Source: Deltaproteobacteria bacterium
GTDB taxonomy: Bacteria; Desulfobacterota; Syntrophia; Syntrophales; Smithellaceae
DNA: 44,449 nt
Direction of reading: 5' to 3'
Assembly: GCA_021372815.1 (NCBI GenBank)
Contig: JAJFTS010000062.1
Location: forward strand, 1 to 44,449
Shown: piece after piece, positions 7,624 to 16,777 of the stretch
Layout: each line of letters begins with the position of its first letter
Position numbering within the stretch: position 1 is the stretch's first letter
Program-made: the position numbers and the translations under genes
The notes under the pieces: model-generated
What the model was told of the DNA's origin: nothing
Databases searched by the model: none
Seen by the model: only the letters and a program-made list of their open reading frames with translations

Positions 7624-8457
7624 ATGATTAATTTCCGTTTGGACCGGTTTTTAACTCTTCATTTTTTCAATCGCATCGTAAAAAAGCAATCATCGGTTGA
7701 TAATGACCGAATACCTATTCTTATGTATCACAGCATTTCGGATGAAAAAGAAACATCACACCCTTATTATCATGTAAACACATCACAAGCCGTTTTTGAC
7801 GCACACATGCGTTATTTGCATGAAAACAATTATGCAGTAATCAGTCTCGCGGATTTAAAAAGCAGTTTCAACACGAAAAATTTATTTCAACATGTTGTCA
7901 TTACATTTGACGACGGTCTCTATGATTTTTTGACAAACGCTTTCCCGATCCTCAAAAAATATAACTTCGGCGCGACTGTTTTTTTACCAACAGGCTTTAT
8001 TCATAATGCAAGGCTGTCTTTCAACGGCAGGAAATGTCTGACCTGGAACGAGGTACGAAAGCTGAGCAGTGAAGGCATTAACTTCGGTTCTCATACCGTA
8101 ACACACCCTCAGTTGAGCAACTTAAGCACAAAGGGAATTGAAAATGAAATTAAACTATCAAAGTACAGGATTGAAGATGAGACCGGTATCACGGTAAAAT
8201 CTTTTTCCTGCCCGTATGCCTTTCCCGAAAACAAAGAATTCGGAATTACCTTGAGAACATTACTTGAGGAATGCGGTTATACAAGCGGCGTTACGACAAG
8301 AATCGGCACAGCCCGCAAGGCTGACGATGTTTTTTTTCAATCCAGATTACCGGCAAACTCAGCAGATGATATTTTGCTTTTTCGCGCAAAACTTGAAGGC
8401 GCCTATGACTGGTTAAGCCAACCGCAAAGATTTATTAAAAGATTTAAAGGAAAATAA
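7624..8457 (+). CDS. Polysaccharide deacetylase (NodB/CE4-like)
   Basis: This 277-residue protein has the CE4 motifs ILMYHSI at the N terminus, TFDDG (94-98) and FGSHTVTHPQL (metal His157 and His161), then a SCPYAFP strand. This is the usual length for exosortase-locus deacetylases. It should remove N- or O-acetyl groups from a sugar or lipid-linked oligosaccharide. There is no clear signal peptide, so the substrate is probably cytoplasmic. It starts 11 bp after the fusion gene and ends 10 bp before the pyruvyltransferase gene, consistent with one operon. The ATG has only a weak ribosome site. It is the second of three deacetylase domains in the locus, and their individual substrates cannot be told apart. 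Confidence 0.85.
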   Translation: MINFRLDRFLTLHFFNRIVKKQSSVDNDRIPILMYHSISDEKETSHPYYHVNTSQAVFDAHMRYLHENNYAVISLADLKSSFNTKNLFQHVVITFDDGLYDFLTNAFPILKKYNFGATVFLPTGFIHNARLSFNGRKCLTWNEVRKLSSEGINFGSHTVTHPQLSNLSTKGIENEIKLSKYRIEDETGITVKSFSCPYAFPENKEFGITLRTLLEECGYTSGVTTRIGTARKADDVFFQSRLPANSADDILLFRAKLEGAYDWLSQPQRFIKRFKGK

Positions 8458-8467
8458 AGGATTAAAG

Positions 8468-9769
8468 ATGTTTAATGTATGTATCATGGGCGCTTCTCTG
8501 ACCACCGGGAATATGGGCGTTTCCGCCCTCGCGGCATCATTGATCAAACTGATCCTAACCATACATCCCGATGCTTCAATCACCTTTTTTATCCCCGAAC
8601 GTTCATCAAAGCCACAGGAAATAGAAATATCCGGCAGGAAAATCAGCATCAAAATCGCCAACACAAGACTCTCGCCCACAGCTTCATGGGGTGAGCATAT
8701 TTTTGTCATATTATTCCTGTCGCTGTTATATAAAATAATGCCCTTTCGAAGATATAGAAAAGCCATCATTAAATACAATGAACGTTTAAGGGCAATCGTG
8801 AATGCCGATTTCATCGGAGATGTGCGCGGCGGTGACAGCTTTAGCGATATTTACGGCGTGAAGGGTTTTCTCCTGGGATCAATCCCCAGTATCATCACCT
8901 TGCTGATGGGTAAAAAGCTTGTTCTTTTCCCTCAAACCTACGGCCCTTATACTAGCCGTATATCCCGCATAGTCGCCCGCTATATTTTAAGCCATGCGCA
9001 TATTATATTATCACGCGACAGAGAAAGTATGGAATTTGTCCAAGACCTACTCGGCAAGAATAAAAAAGACAAGACGATTATGTTTTGTCCCGATGTCGCC
9101 TTTTCTCTCGATTCTATTGCTCCTCAGAATGGAGATATTCCTCCTTTTGTCAATACCGGCAAAGACAGTCCGGTAATCGGATTAAATATTAACGGCCTTT
9201 TATATAACGGCGGATATACACGCAACAACATGTTTAATCTCCGGATGGACTATAAACTGTTTGTGCATAAACTTTCGGAAGCAATCCTAAAAAAGACCAA
9301 TGCCAATCTTCTGCTTATCCCCCATACCTTTGCCCCTCATGGTCATGTCGAAAGCGATCCCGATGCCTGTCAAGAGATTTTGACTGACTTTGAACCAGCT
9401 TATAAAGGCAGGGTACAAATGATTTCCGGCGAATATGATCAACATGCCATCAAAGGTATTATCGGACGTTGTGATTTTTTTATTGGATCAAGAATGCATG
9501 CCTGTATTGCCGCATTATCGCAGAAAATTCCCACCGCCGCCGTCGCTTACAGCAAAAAATTCAAGGGAGTGTTCAACTCCATTGATGTCGGCGGTTTTGT
9601 CATTGATGCCCGGGAAGAACAAAACCAGGTGGCTATTGGTAAAATTATGACATGGATTGAAGACCGCGCGCAAATAAAAAATATTTTGCAGGTTAAAATT
9701 GACAGCGTTCAGAATCAACAAATTAAAATCTTTAGCGAAATAACTCATGCCGCTGCAAACAGAAATTAA
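8468..9769 (+). CDS. Polysaccharide pyruvyltransferase family protein
   Basis: At 433 residues this resembles the polysaccharide pyruvyltransferase family (PF04230, CsaB/WcaK-like). It opens with CIMGASLTTGNMGVSALA, typical of the N-terminal nucleotide-fold loop. It later has GGDSFSDIYG, FPQTYGPYTS, LSRDRESMEF and, near the C terminus, GSRMHACIAALSQKIPT, the conserved R-x-H signature of the family. Such enzymes add a ketal-linked pyruvate from phosphoenolpyruvate to a sugar, giving negative charge. A ribosome site (AAAGGA, then AAAG) precedes ATG 8468. The next gene is an F420-hydrogenase-beta-like protein; these two families often occur together in polysaccharide loci, though the partner's role is not established here. 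Confidence 0.85.
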   Translation: MFNVCIMGASLTTGNMGVSALAASLIKLILTIHPDASITFFIPERSSKPQEIEISGRKISIKIANTRLSPTASWGEHIFVILFLSLLYKIMPFRRYRKAIIKYNERLRAIVNADFIGDVRGGDSFSDIYGVKGFLLGSIPSIITLLMGKKLVLFPQTYGPYTSRISRIVARYILSHAHIILSRDRESMEFVQDLLGKNKKDKTIMFCPDVAFSLDSIAPQNGDIPPFVNTGKDSPVIGLNINGLLYNGGYTRNNMFNLRMDYKLFVHKLSEAILKKTNANLLLIPHTFAPHGHVESDPDACQEILTDFEPAYKGRVQMISGEYDQHAIKGIIGRCDFFIGSRMHACIAALSQKIPTAAVAYSKKFKGVFNSIDVGGFVIDAREEQNQVAIGKIMTWIEDRAQIKNILQVKIDSVQNQQIKIFSEITHAAANRN

Positions 9770-9790
9770 ATTTTACGCTCATAAATATTC

Positions 9791-11038
9791 ATGAGAAGTA
9801 TTAAAACCATAAAAGATGTAGTTGGCTGGGGGCTATGCGTTGGATGCGGCGCCTGCCAGTATTACTGCGGTATAGATTCAATAGAATTGGAAAATATCGA
9901 AAGCATCGGTATCCGGCCAAAATTCAAAAAGTTGGACTGTATAAAATATGCAGAATGCCTTAAATTCTGCCCGGGTTATTCAATTGGTGCAGAAAGAAGT
10001 TGCGAACAAAACAATCCACCAATCGCTGACTCCTTAATCGGACCAGTCCTTGAAATTTGGCAGGGTTATGCTGTGGATCAAGAAATTCGCTACAAAGCTT
10101 CATCAGGAGGCGCACTATCCGCTCTAGCCTCATATTGCCTCGAAAAAGAAAATATGGAATTTGTAGTGCATACAGGCATGGACGAAAACATTCCCTGGTA
10201 TAATAAAACAGTCAAAAGTAAAAGTAGAGCCGATATATTGGCCCGAACAGGTTCACGTTACGCACCCTCCTCTCCCTGTGAAGCTCTTTCACTGATTGAA
10301 GCCAGTTCTCAGTCATGTGTATTTATCGGCAAGCCTTGCGACGTCGCGGCTGTTTCCGCACTCCGCAAGCATCGGCCTCAGTTAGATAAAAACCTGGGAC
10401 TTGTTTTGACATTTTTCTGCGCTGGTCCGCCCTGCACCACCGCGACTTTATCCCTGCTTAAGCATATGGATGTAGATAAGACAACCGCAAATGAGATCAG
10501 ATACCGCGGCAACGGCTGGCCTGGTTTTTTTCAGGTATCATTTAACAATGGCGTCGAACCTAAAAAATTAACCTATGAAGAATCCTGGGGAAAACTGGCA
10601 AAGCACTCCCGTTCCTTGCGTTGTAATCTCTGCCCGGACGGACTGGGAGAACTGGCCGACATCTCATGCGGCGATGCCTGGCATTTATATGACCGGCAAA
10701 AAGGCGATCCCGGTCGTTCGCTGGTACTGTCACGCTCCATACGGGGCAACGATATCCTGCATCGGGCAATGGAAAGCGGCTATCTGCAATTAGAAAAGTC
10801 AAATACCGCCGACGTCATCAAAGCTCAACCGATGACCGGAAGGCGCGCCGCAATTTGGGGGAGATTAGCGGCCATGGAAACATTGCTCATGCCTGTTCCC
10901 CAATTTTTCGGGTTTCCTCTAAGTGAAGTCTGGCAGAGCAATCCGATTAAGTTAAAGATAAAAACCTATCTTGGAACTTTACGCCGCCTGCTCATGCGCG
11001 GCCTGTGGCATCAAAATTCTTTGAATTATACTCAGTAA
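9791..11038 (+). CDS. F420-hydrogenase/dehydrogenase beta-subunit family Fe-S flavoprotein
   Basis: This 415-residue protein begins with a ferredoxin-like cluster motif, C-V-G-C-G-A-C-x3-C (Cys16, 19, 22, 26), and more cysteines in DCIKYAECLKFCPG (Cys50, 56, 60). Then follow the family motifs SSGGALSALASYCL, GSRYAPSSPCEAL, FIGKPCDVAAV and the cysteine-bearing LRCNLCPDGLGELADISCGD. It fits the family of F420-reducing hydrogenase beta subunits (FrhB/FpoF-like). Members in polysaccharide clusters have no settled reaction; a redox change on a sugar or its pyruvyl group is a guess. It lies between the pyruvyltransferase and a deacetylase with short gaps. No transmembrane segment is apparent. Confidence 0.8.
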   Translation: MRSIKTIKDVVGWGLCVGCGACQYYCGIDSIELENIESIGIRPKFKKLDCIKYAECLKFCPGYSIGAERSCEQNNPPIADSLIGPVLEIWQGYAVDQEIRYKASSGGALSALASYCLEKENMEFVVHTGMDENIPWYNKTVKSKSRADILARTGSRYAPSSPCEALSLIEASSQSCVFIGKPCDVAAVSALRKHRPQLDKNLGLVLTFFCAGPPCTTATLSLLKHMDVDKTTANEIRYRGNGWPGFFQVSFNNGVEPKKLTYEESWGKLAKHSRSLRCNLCPDGLGELADISCGDAWHLYDRQKGDPGRSLVLSRSIRGNDILHRAMESGYLQLEKSNTADVIKAQPMTGRRAAIWGRLAAMETLLMPVPQFFGFPLSEVWQSNPIKLKIKTYLGTLRRLLMRGLWHQNSLNYTQ

Positions 11039-11047
11039 AACTCAAAC

Positions 11048-11902
11048 ATGCTCAAGTATACGAAACGAATCCTGAAGCTCATCATCAGTCTGCTTGTATT
11101 TCTTTTCGACCGTGTCACCTTATTAAGCAAAGATACGGCAACTTGCGTTATCCTTTACTATCACGCTGTGCATCCTGAAGATAAAAATTCTTTCGCTTCT
11201 CAAATGGATGATCTTCTGCGTTGGACAAAACCGATTGCAATAAGCGAAATTGACTCGTTTAAATCCACCGGGCATTATTGCGCCGTAACATTTGATGACG
11301 GATTTGTCTGTGTTCTTGACAATGCACTGCCGGAATTGACAAAACGGAATATACCAGCCACGTTATTTATACCGTCGGACTGCCTCGGCCAACATCCACA
11401 GTGGCTTGATGAAAAACATGTCGATTATAAAAATGTTGTTATGACGCAATCACAGTTAAACAGTCTGGATAAAAATTTGTTTTCGATAGGTTCACATTGC
11501 AGAACTCATAGAAATCTTCTGATAATGAACCAGGAAGAAGCCCAAAGGGAAATCCTTCAATCTAAGAAAGAGCTGGAAGATATCTTGAACATCCCGACAG
11601 ATACAATCAGTTTCCCCCATGGCAACTTCAGTCAAAATCATATTGATATGGCTATTCAGGCCGGATATAAACAGGCCTTCTCTATTGAGCCCAAACTAAT
11701 GTATGCCGGATCCGAATGTTTTGTAAGAGGTAGAGTAAAAGCAGATCCATCCGACTGGCGAATTGAATTTCGGTTGAAACTGTTTGGCGCCTATCGATGG
11801 CTGCCCTTGGTTTTCTCAATAAAACAGCAGATAAACACCCTTTTGAAGAAAGTTCTTTACTCAAATCTTGCGTTAAAAGTAGTGCAGCGAAATTCACAAT
11901 AA
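11048..11902 (+). CDS. Polysaccharide deacetylase (NodB/CE4-like)
   Basis: This is the third deacetylase of the locus, 284 residues long. It has an N-terminal hydrophobic stretch (about residues 8-22) that could anchor it to the membrane. CE4 motifs are VILYYHAVHP, TFDDG (81-85), IGSHCRTH (His150, His154) and a SFPHG strand. The C terminus ends with a basic amphipathic stretch after FGAYRWLP, a feature shared with the deacetylase at 7624, whose equivalent is EGAYDWLS, so the two are probably paralogues. The gene starts 9 bp after the Fe-S flavoprotein gene and the next start is 9 bp after its stop. The ribosome site is weak. Confidence 0.85.
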   Translation: MLKYTKRILKLIISLLVFLFDRVTLLSKDTATCVILYYHAVHPEDKNSFASQMDDLLRWTKPIAISEIDSFKSTGHYCAVTFDDGFVCVLDNALPELTKRNIPATLFIPSDCLGQHPQWLDEKHVDYKNVVMTQSQLNSLDKNLFSIGSHCRTHRNLLIMNQEEAQREILQSKKELEDILNIPTDTISFPHGNFSQNHIDMAIQAGYKQAFSIEPKLMYAGSECFVRGRVKADPSDWRIEFRLKLFGAYRWLPLVFSIKQQINTLLKKVLYSNLALKVVQRNSQ

Positions 11903-11911
11903 TGGGTTGAT

Positions 11912-13054
11912 GTGAAAGTATATTTTCAATATCAATTGAGCCAGGCGCAACAAGATGAATGGCTATATTTTTGGGAGAATTGCAAGAATGCACATCCACG
12001 TCAACATCACGTGTTTGCAGAAATCGAGAAAGCAAAAGGCAGAATCCCCTTATTTGTTATCGGAGAGGAAAACCGGAAAATAGCTGCTATAGGACTTTTC
12101 AGTATTCGCCCGTTCTTTTTTGGAAATAAGTTTTCGTTGGAGGCAGTATGCCTTCGTGGCCCGGTATTTGAAAATATCGATAACGGAAGAGATTTTCTCT
12201 TGCAAATTATATCATTTTTTAAATCTCTTCGTGTCGGGAGCATTCGAATATCTCCCCTTTGGTATTTTCCTGAAGCAGAACCGATTGAATCGCTTCTGAA
12301 AGAATTAAATTTTATATCTTATTTGGGACATACCAGAGACTTAACCGCTCTGATTGACCTGCAAAGAAGCATCGAGGATATTTCTGCTTCTTTTTCGCAA
12401 AGCACACGCAGAGAAATACGCAGAGCAGAACGAAATCAGGTTATCATTAGAGCAGCCACAAATATCAAAGAAGGACAATACTTCTTTGAAAAATTTGACT
12501 GTATGCAACACGAACGAGGATTAACCCCCATAACGTTCAATGAATTTCGATCAATGATGGAATTTATTTTCAAGAAACAGGATATCGGCATTCTTCTAAA
12601 TGCATATCATGGAGAAACATTTTTGGGAGGTCTTTGGCTAGTAAGAAGTTCCCTTGTCGCGCATGCGTCAAGATACGTTGTTGTAAATGAAGTCTTGAGA
12701 AGTATATCAAATCTTTCGATAGGACCTGTTTTATGGTTGCACGGAATGATTTGGGCAAAGAAAAAAGGATGTAAATTATTTGACATGGAAGGCAGTGCAG
12801 AAGCAACAGATATAAATAGCATAACTTATGAAGTCCAAAAATTTAAAAAAAGATTCAACCCGGCGACTTTTGAAAGAATCAGTGAGCATGTATATATATC
12901 AAATCATACGATACAATCCTTATTCACAGGATCGACCAAGATAAAATATTTAAAGCAATATATAATGGGGTTACCATATTTCATCAGAAAAAAATTACTA
13001 ACGCACACTGGAAATCATAAATCAGATACCAAAGATAATATGTCACAAACATAA
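11912..13054 (+). CDS. FemAB/BioF2-like GNAT acyltransferase (first of three)
   Basis: This 380-residue protein fits the FemAB or 'BioF2-like' acetyltransferase group, which carries two GNAT-like domains. Features are an N-terminal WLYFWENCKNAHPRQHH segment, a central arginine-rich SFSQSTRREIRRAERNQV helix and a C-terminal GCKLFDMEGSA strand followed by VQKFKKRFNPA. FemAB proteins use aminoacyl-tRNA to extend peptidoglycan bridges. Members in exopolysaccharide loci probably acylate sugars, but the donor is unknown. The start is GTG 11912, 9 bp after the preceding stop, with a poor ribosome site. Two further members of the group follow directly. Confidence 0.7.
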   Translation: MKVYFQYQLSQAQQDEWLYFWENCKNAHPRQHHVFAEIEKAKGRIPLFVIGEENRKIAAIGLFSIRPFFFGNKFSLEAVCLRGPVFENIDNGRDFLLQIISFFKSLRVGSIRISPLWYFPEAEPIESLLKELNFISYLGHTRDLTALIDLQRSIEDISASFSQSTRREIRRAERNQVIIRAATNIKEGQYFFEKFDCMQHERGLTPITFNEFRSMMEFIFKKQDIGILLNAYHGETFLGGLWLVRSSLVAHASRYVVVNEVLRSISNLSIGPVLWLHGMIWAKKKGCKLFDMEGSAEATDINSITYEVQKFKKRFNPATFERISEHVYISNHTIQSLFTGSTKIKYLKQYIMGLPYFIRKKLLTHTGNHKSDTKDNMSQT

Positions 13055-13136
13055 ATCACTAAAAATAGAATTTCGTTAATAACTGATCTAATGAGTGAAA
13101 ACAACATATAGTTTTCATCTTTTCAGATACTTATTC

Positions 13137-14270
13137 ATGATAAGTGAACCTTTACAATCAGAATTCAATTTCAGTATCGATCGAATATCGGAGAGTGATT
13201 GGTCTGTCGCTTTAAATACTTTTGCAGATGCAAATTTCTATCAAACATGGTCTTATGGAAAATTAAACTGGAATATGGGTATTCCGAGCCATTTTGTATT
13301 AGAAAAAAAAGGCAATATTGTCGCTTTAGCTCAACTAAGAATTGTCCGTATTCCATTTATAGAAAAGGGTATCGCTTATTTGGCGCGTGGTCCTGTCTGG
13401 AAACTTCGCAACACTAAACCGGATTTTGAGATTTTTCGAATGGTTATAAAATTACTCTATAATAAATACGTTATAGAAAAAGGGCTTTTACTGAGAATCA
13501 GACCAAATGAAATCATGGATGGCAACGATGCACTTCATAAAATATTGTGTGACGAAGGATTCTCCAAAAAAACATTTCCGCCAGACAGAACATTATTAAT
13601 CGATTTGACACCTTCTATAGACGAATTGCGCCAGAATCTCGTTCGTAAATGGCGTCAGGCTCTAGCAAGAGCGGAAAGATTGTCCTCCCTCAATTTAGAC
13701 TGTGGAACCACCAATGAACACTATCAGATTGCCCTCGATATTTATAGAGAAATGCATGGCAGGAAACAATTTGCAGAATTTGTTGATATGGAAAAACATA
13801 GATTGGCCCAACAGGATTTACCCGATTTTCTGAAAATGAAAATAATGATATGCCGATTAAACGATGAACCGATAGCTGCTCTTGGCTGGTCAACAATCGG
13901 TGAGACCGGGCTGCCACTTATCGCAGCTACCGGCAACAAATCCATAGCATTATCGACTAATGCCAGCAACTTACTATGGTGGAAAATGATCGAAAATATG
14001 AAAACTCAAGGATGTAAGTTTTGCGATGTTGGCGGTATAGACCCCATATTAAACCCCGGCGGTTATAAATTTAAATCCGGTTTAGTTGGGAAAAACGGAA
14101 GAGATGTGTTTTTTCTCAATCCTTATGAAGCGTGCAATGACCCTGCCAGTTCTTTTTTGGTAAATATTGGCGAACAAATCAGACATCGTTCACAGAAATT
14201 TAAAATTAAGTTGCGAAATAAAAATAACGATCCAAAAGAAGCTGACACTTCTGTGATCGACAATTCGTAA
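13137..14270 (+). CDS. FemAB-like GNAT acyltransferase (second of three)
   Basis: The frame is open from GTG 13095, but I prefer ATG 13137 (377 residues): the extra 14 residues are hydrophobic and neither start has a convincing ribosome site. FemAB-like features are a FYQTWSYGKLNW segment near the N terminus, LVRKWRQALARAERL in the middle, and GCKFCDVGGIDP with GGYKFKSGLVG near the C terminus. The last phrase corresponds to the 'FK-x-G/F-G' end of FemAB proteins. It likely transfers an acyl or aminoacyl group to a glycan or lipid-linked precursor. Unlike most genes here it has an 82-bp gap upstream, so translation is less tightly coupled to the previous gene. Confidence 0.72.
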   Translation: MISEPLQSEFNFSIDRISESDWSVALNTFADANFYQTWSYGKLNWNMGIPSHFVLEKKGNIVALAQLRIVRIPFIEKGIAYLARGPVWKLRNTKPDFEIFRMVIKLLYNKYVIEKGLLLRIRPNEIMDGNDALHKILCDEGFSKKTFPPDRTLLIDLTPSIDELRQNLVRKWRQALARAERLSSLNLDCGTTNEHYQIALDIYREMHGRKQFAEFVDMEKHRLAQQDLPDFLKMKIMICRLNDEPIAALGWSTIGETGLPLIAATGNKSIALSTNASNLLWWKMIENMKTQGCKFCDVGGIDPILNPGGYKFKSGLVGKNGRDVFFLNPYEACNDPASSFLVNIGEQIRHRSQKFKIKLRNKNNDPKEADTSVIDNS

Positions 14271-14345
14271 TTTTTATAATCAGATTTCTACTGCGTAAAA
14301 AAACAATTCTTTTAATCGTTTCATTATAAAATACTTAAAAAGTAA

Positions 14346-15563
14346 ATGGCAGACATAAAAAATATTACATGTCAGGTTTATGCCTCTTTTGAAGAATTAA
14401 ATGACACAAGGGATGATTGGGACAAGTTCGTTTTAAATACAGGTGCCGATATTTTTCTTACTTTTGACTGGTGTAAAATATGGTGGCAATATTACGGCAG
14501 TAACAGAAACCTGCGCATTTACATTTTTAGAAATGATGATGGTATTATTGGGATTTTGCCCATGTTTTTTGAAAAAATATGGCTTTTATTATCCTTATGG
14601 GCCGGGAAAATAATTGGTTCCGATTTCACGTTGGCGCAATTTACCTTGCCTATTCGCGAAGAGTATTACGATGTTTGTCTGAAGCATTTATTCGAAGATT
14701 TAAAAACACTAAAATGGCATATTATACGAATCGGCCCGCTTGCCGGGATCTCCGCAAATAATGACGTAAATTTACTCACAGAAGCATTTTATAGACAAAT
14801 ACACAATAACGTAAATATTCGTATCACCGATAGTGCGGTTCAAACTTATTATAAATTGCAACCAACGTGGGAAAAGTACCACGGCTCTTTAAAACGCAAA
14901 CAACGACAGGAGATTTCGCATAAATATAACCTTCTTAAACGCGTTGCCCCTGACAGTGTTTCATATTTGAAATCTGCCATTGCTGACATCAAAAACGTTG
15001 ATAGCTTTTACGATGATTTTGTCAATATGCATCAGATCTACTGGAACGGCTTGGGTAAACTCGGGCACTTTGGTGACTGGCCTGAAGCATATCAATTTCA
15101 TCAAACAATGGCTGAAATACAGTTAAAACACGACCGATTAAGGCTGATTCAAATCTCCTTAAATGATGATATATTGGGTTATGAATATGCATATAAGTTC
15201 GGGAATAAATACTATGCCTTTTTGAATGCCAGAACAAAAAACGGCAATTATGAGAATATTGGTTTAGGCGCAATTATATTCTCTGAATACGCAAAAGTGG
15301 CTATCGGTGAAAAAGTTTCTCTCATTGATTCCATGCGTGGAAAATATGAACACAAATTAAAGCTCGGCGGTGAACTTTTTCCCATAAAAACAATATATCT
15401 ACTCCCGAAGAACATCAGCAACAAATTACGTATTAATATTTTCTTCAAAGTCGCCGGTTTATTAAATCTACTTTACTATCGCATCTGGTTTTTACGTCTG
15501 GCTCACAAACTGCCTTTTAAAAGATCTCCATTGTGGAAAATATGGATACGCACTACTCTATAA
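14346..15563 (+). CDS. BioF2-like GNAT acyltransferase (third of three)
   Basis: This 405-residue protein matches the single-chain, two-domain acetyltransferase group (Acetyltransf_6 type). The N-terminal domain has FLTFDWCKIWWQYYG and LRIYIFRNDDGIIGILPMFF. The middle has KRKQRQEISHKYNLLKR. The C-terminal domain has ILGYEYAYKFGNKYYAFLNA and SLIDSMRGKYEHKLKLGG. Proteins of this pattern recur in polysaccharide clusters and probably N- or O-acylate sugars. It diverges clearly from the two preceding FemAB-like proteins, so the three are not recent duplicates. The ATG is preceded only by an A-rich stretch. The gap to the next gene is 37 bp. Confidence 0.72.
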   Translation: MADIKNITCQVYASFEELNDTRDDWDKFVLNTGADIFLTFDWCKIWWQYYGSNRNLRIYIFRNDDGIIGILPMFFEKIWLLLSLWAGKIIGSDFTLAQFTLPIREEYYDVCLKHLFEDLKTLKWHIIRIGPLAGISANNDVNLLTEAFYRQIHNNVNIRITDSAVQTYYKLQPTWEKYHGSLKRKQRQEISHKYNLLKRVAPDSVSYLKSAIADIKNVDSFYDDFVNMHQIYWNGLGKLGHFGDWPEAYQFHQTMAEIQLKHDRLRLIQISLNDDILGYEYAYKFGNKYYAFLNARTKNGNYENIGLGAIIFSEYAKVAIGEKVSLIDSMRGKYEHKLKLGGELFPIKTIYLLPKNISNKLRINIFFKVAGLLNLLYYRIWFLRLAHKLPFKRSPLWKIWIRTTL

Positions 15564-15600
15564 AAATAGCTGGCATATACATAAGCCAAGCAGCACATTA

Positions 15601-16767
15601 ATGTCTGATAAAAACAAACATCCATATTGCGGACCAACCGGATTAAACATAAAATCTTTCACATGTTGTAATTCTTCGGAAAGTATTTTTGCATGGTTCG
15701 ATAACGCCCGTACATATTATACACATAAAGCCCGGGTAGCCATAAGACAGACTTGCAATCTGTTAGGACCGGCCAATAATATTGAGATTCTCGTTCCATC
15801 ATATAATTGTGGTTCAGAAGTTGATCCCATTATCAAAAGTGGTTGCAAGGCATTACTCTATCGCATTAATAAAAAGGCTTTAGTGGATATCACCGACCTT
15901 GAAGCAAATATAACAAGTAGAACAAAAGCCATATATGTAACCAATTTTTTCGGTTTTTCGCCGGATATCGAAGTCATTCGCAAATTATGCGATCTAAAGG
16001 GACTTGTTCTAATAGAAGATTGCGCCCTATCCCTTTTCAGCTCACACGACGCCAGAAAGCTAGGTACCTTTGGCGATTTTGCCATTTTTAGTTTTCCAAA
16101 AACATTGCCAGTACCGGATGGAGGCGCTTTGGTTATCAATAAAACTGAGCTGGAATCGTCTCTATGGGATTTGCGAAAGCCACAATGGACACCTGTTTTT
16201 AAAAAAATGCTGCCTATCTGTAAAGCGACAGTATTGCGATTTTTAACGCGCCATACCAATCAATCCATTTTAATAAACATTTTGGCGGGTAAAAGTGCCG
16301 CAAAGCGAGCAAATCTGGATGATTCCATAATTCAAAAAATGCCGGACAACTACTTTTATGATGAAACTATCAATAATACTTCTGTATCTAATACTACATA
16401 TTATCTGATGGGTAAATTTTCGCCGCAAGAGATTATTCAGTCAAGGAGAAGAAATTATCTTACGTATCTGGAAGCACTAAAATACGCAGACATACTGGAG
16501 CCACTTTATCGCGAGTTACCTTCTGGTGTCTGTCCACTTACTTTTCCGGTGATTGTACCCAAACGCAACCGCATTTATTCTAAACTAATATCGGAATTCA
16601 TTGCAGCCGCACCATGGTGGGCAGGATACCATCCGGATATCCCCTGGGACAAATACCCTGATGCATGTTTTCTTAAAGATAATATTCTGGCTTTACCCGT
16701 TCATCAACTATTGGACACAGAAGATATCCTATTTATCGCCGATCGCTTAATAAAAAATATCCCATAA
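15601..16767 (+). CDS. DegT/DnrJ/EryC1-type PLP-dependent protein
   Basis: At 388 residues this has the layout of sugar aminotransferases of the DegT/DnrJ/EryC1/StrS family. VPSYNCGSEVDPII is the early helix region, IYVTNFFGF and LVLIEDCAL the cofactor-binding strand, and IFSFPKTLPVPDGGAL the segment carrying the expected Schiff-base lysine. The spacing in this last segment is two residues shorter than in ArnB-type enzymes, and EDCAL replaces the common EDAAQ. The family usually transaminates a nucleotide-linked keto-sugar, giving an amino sugar that the neighbouring acyltransferases could modify. An atypical role is possible given the variant active-site loop. Confidence 0.72.
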   Translation: MSDKNKHPYCGPTGLNIKSFTCCNSSESIFAWFDNARTYYTHKARVAIRQTCNLLGPANNIEILVPSYNCGSEVDPIIKSGCKALLYRINKKALVDITDLEANITSRTKAIYVTNFFGFSPDIEVIRKLCDLKGLVLIEDCALSLFSSHDARKLGTFGDFAIFSFPKTLPVPDGGALVINKTELESSLWDLRKPQWTPVFKKMLPICKATVLRFLTRHTNQSILINILAGKSAAKRANLDDSIIQKMPDNYFYDETINNTSVSNTTYYLMGKFSPQEIIQSRRRNYLTYLEALKYADILEPLYRELPSGVCPLTFPVIVPKRNRIYSKLISEFIAAAPWWAGYHPDIPWDKYPDACFLKDNILALPVHQLLDTEDILFIADRLIKNIP

Positions 16768-16777
16768 GGAAAGTCAT

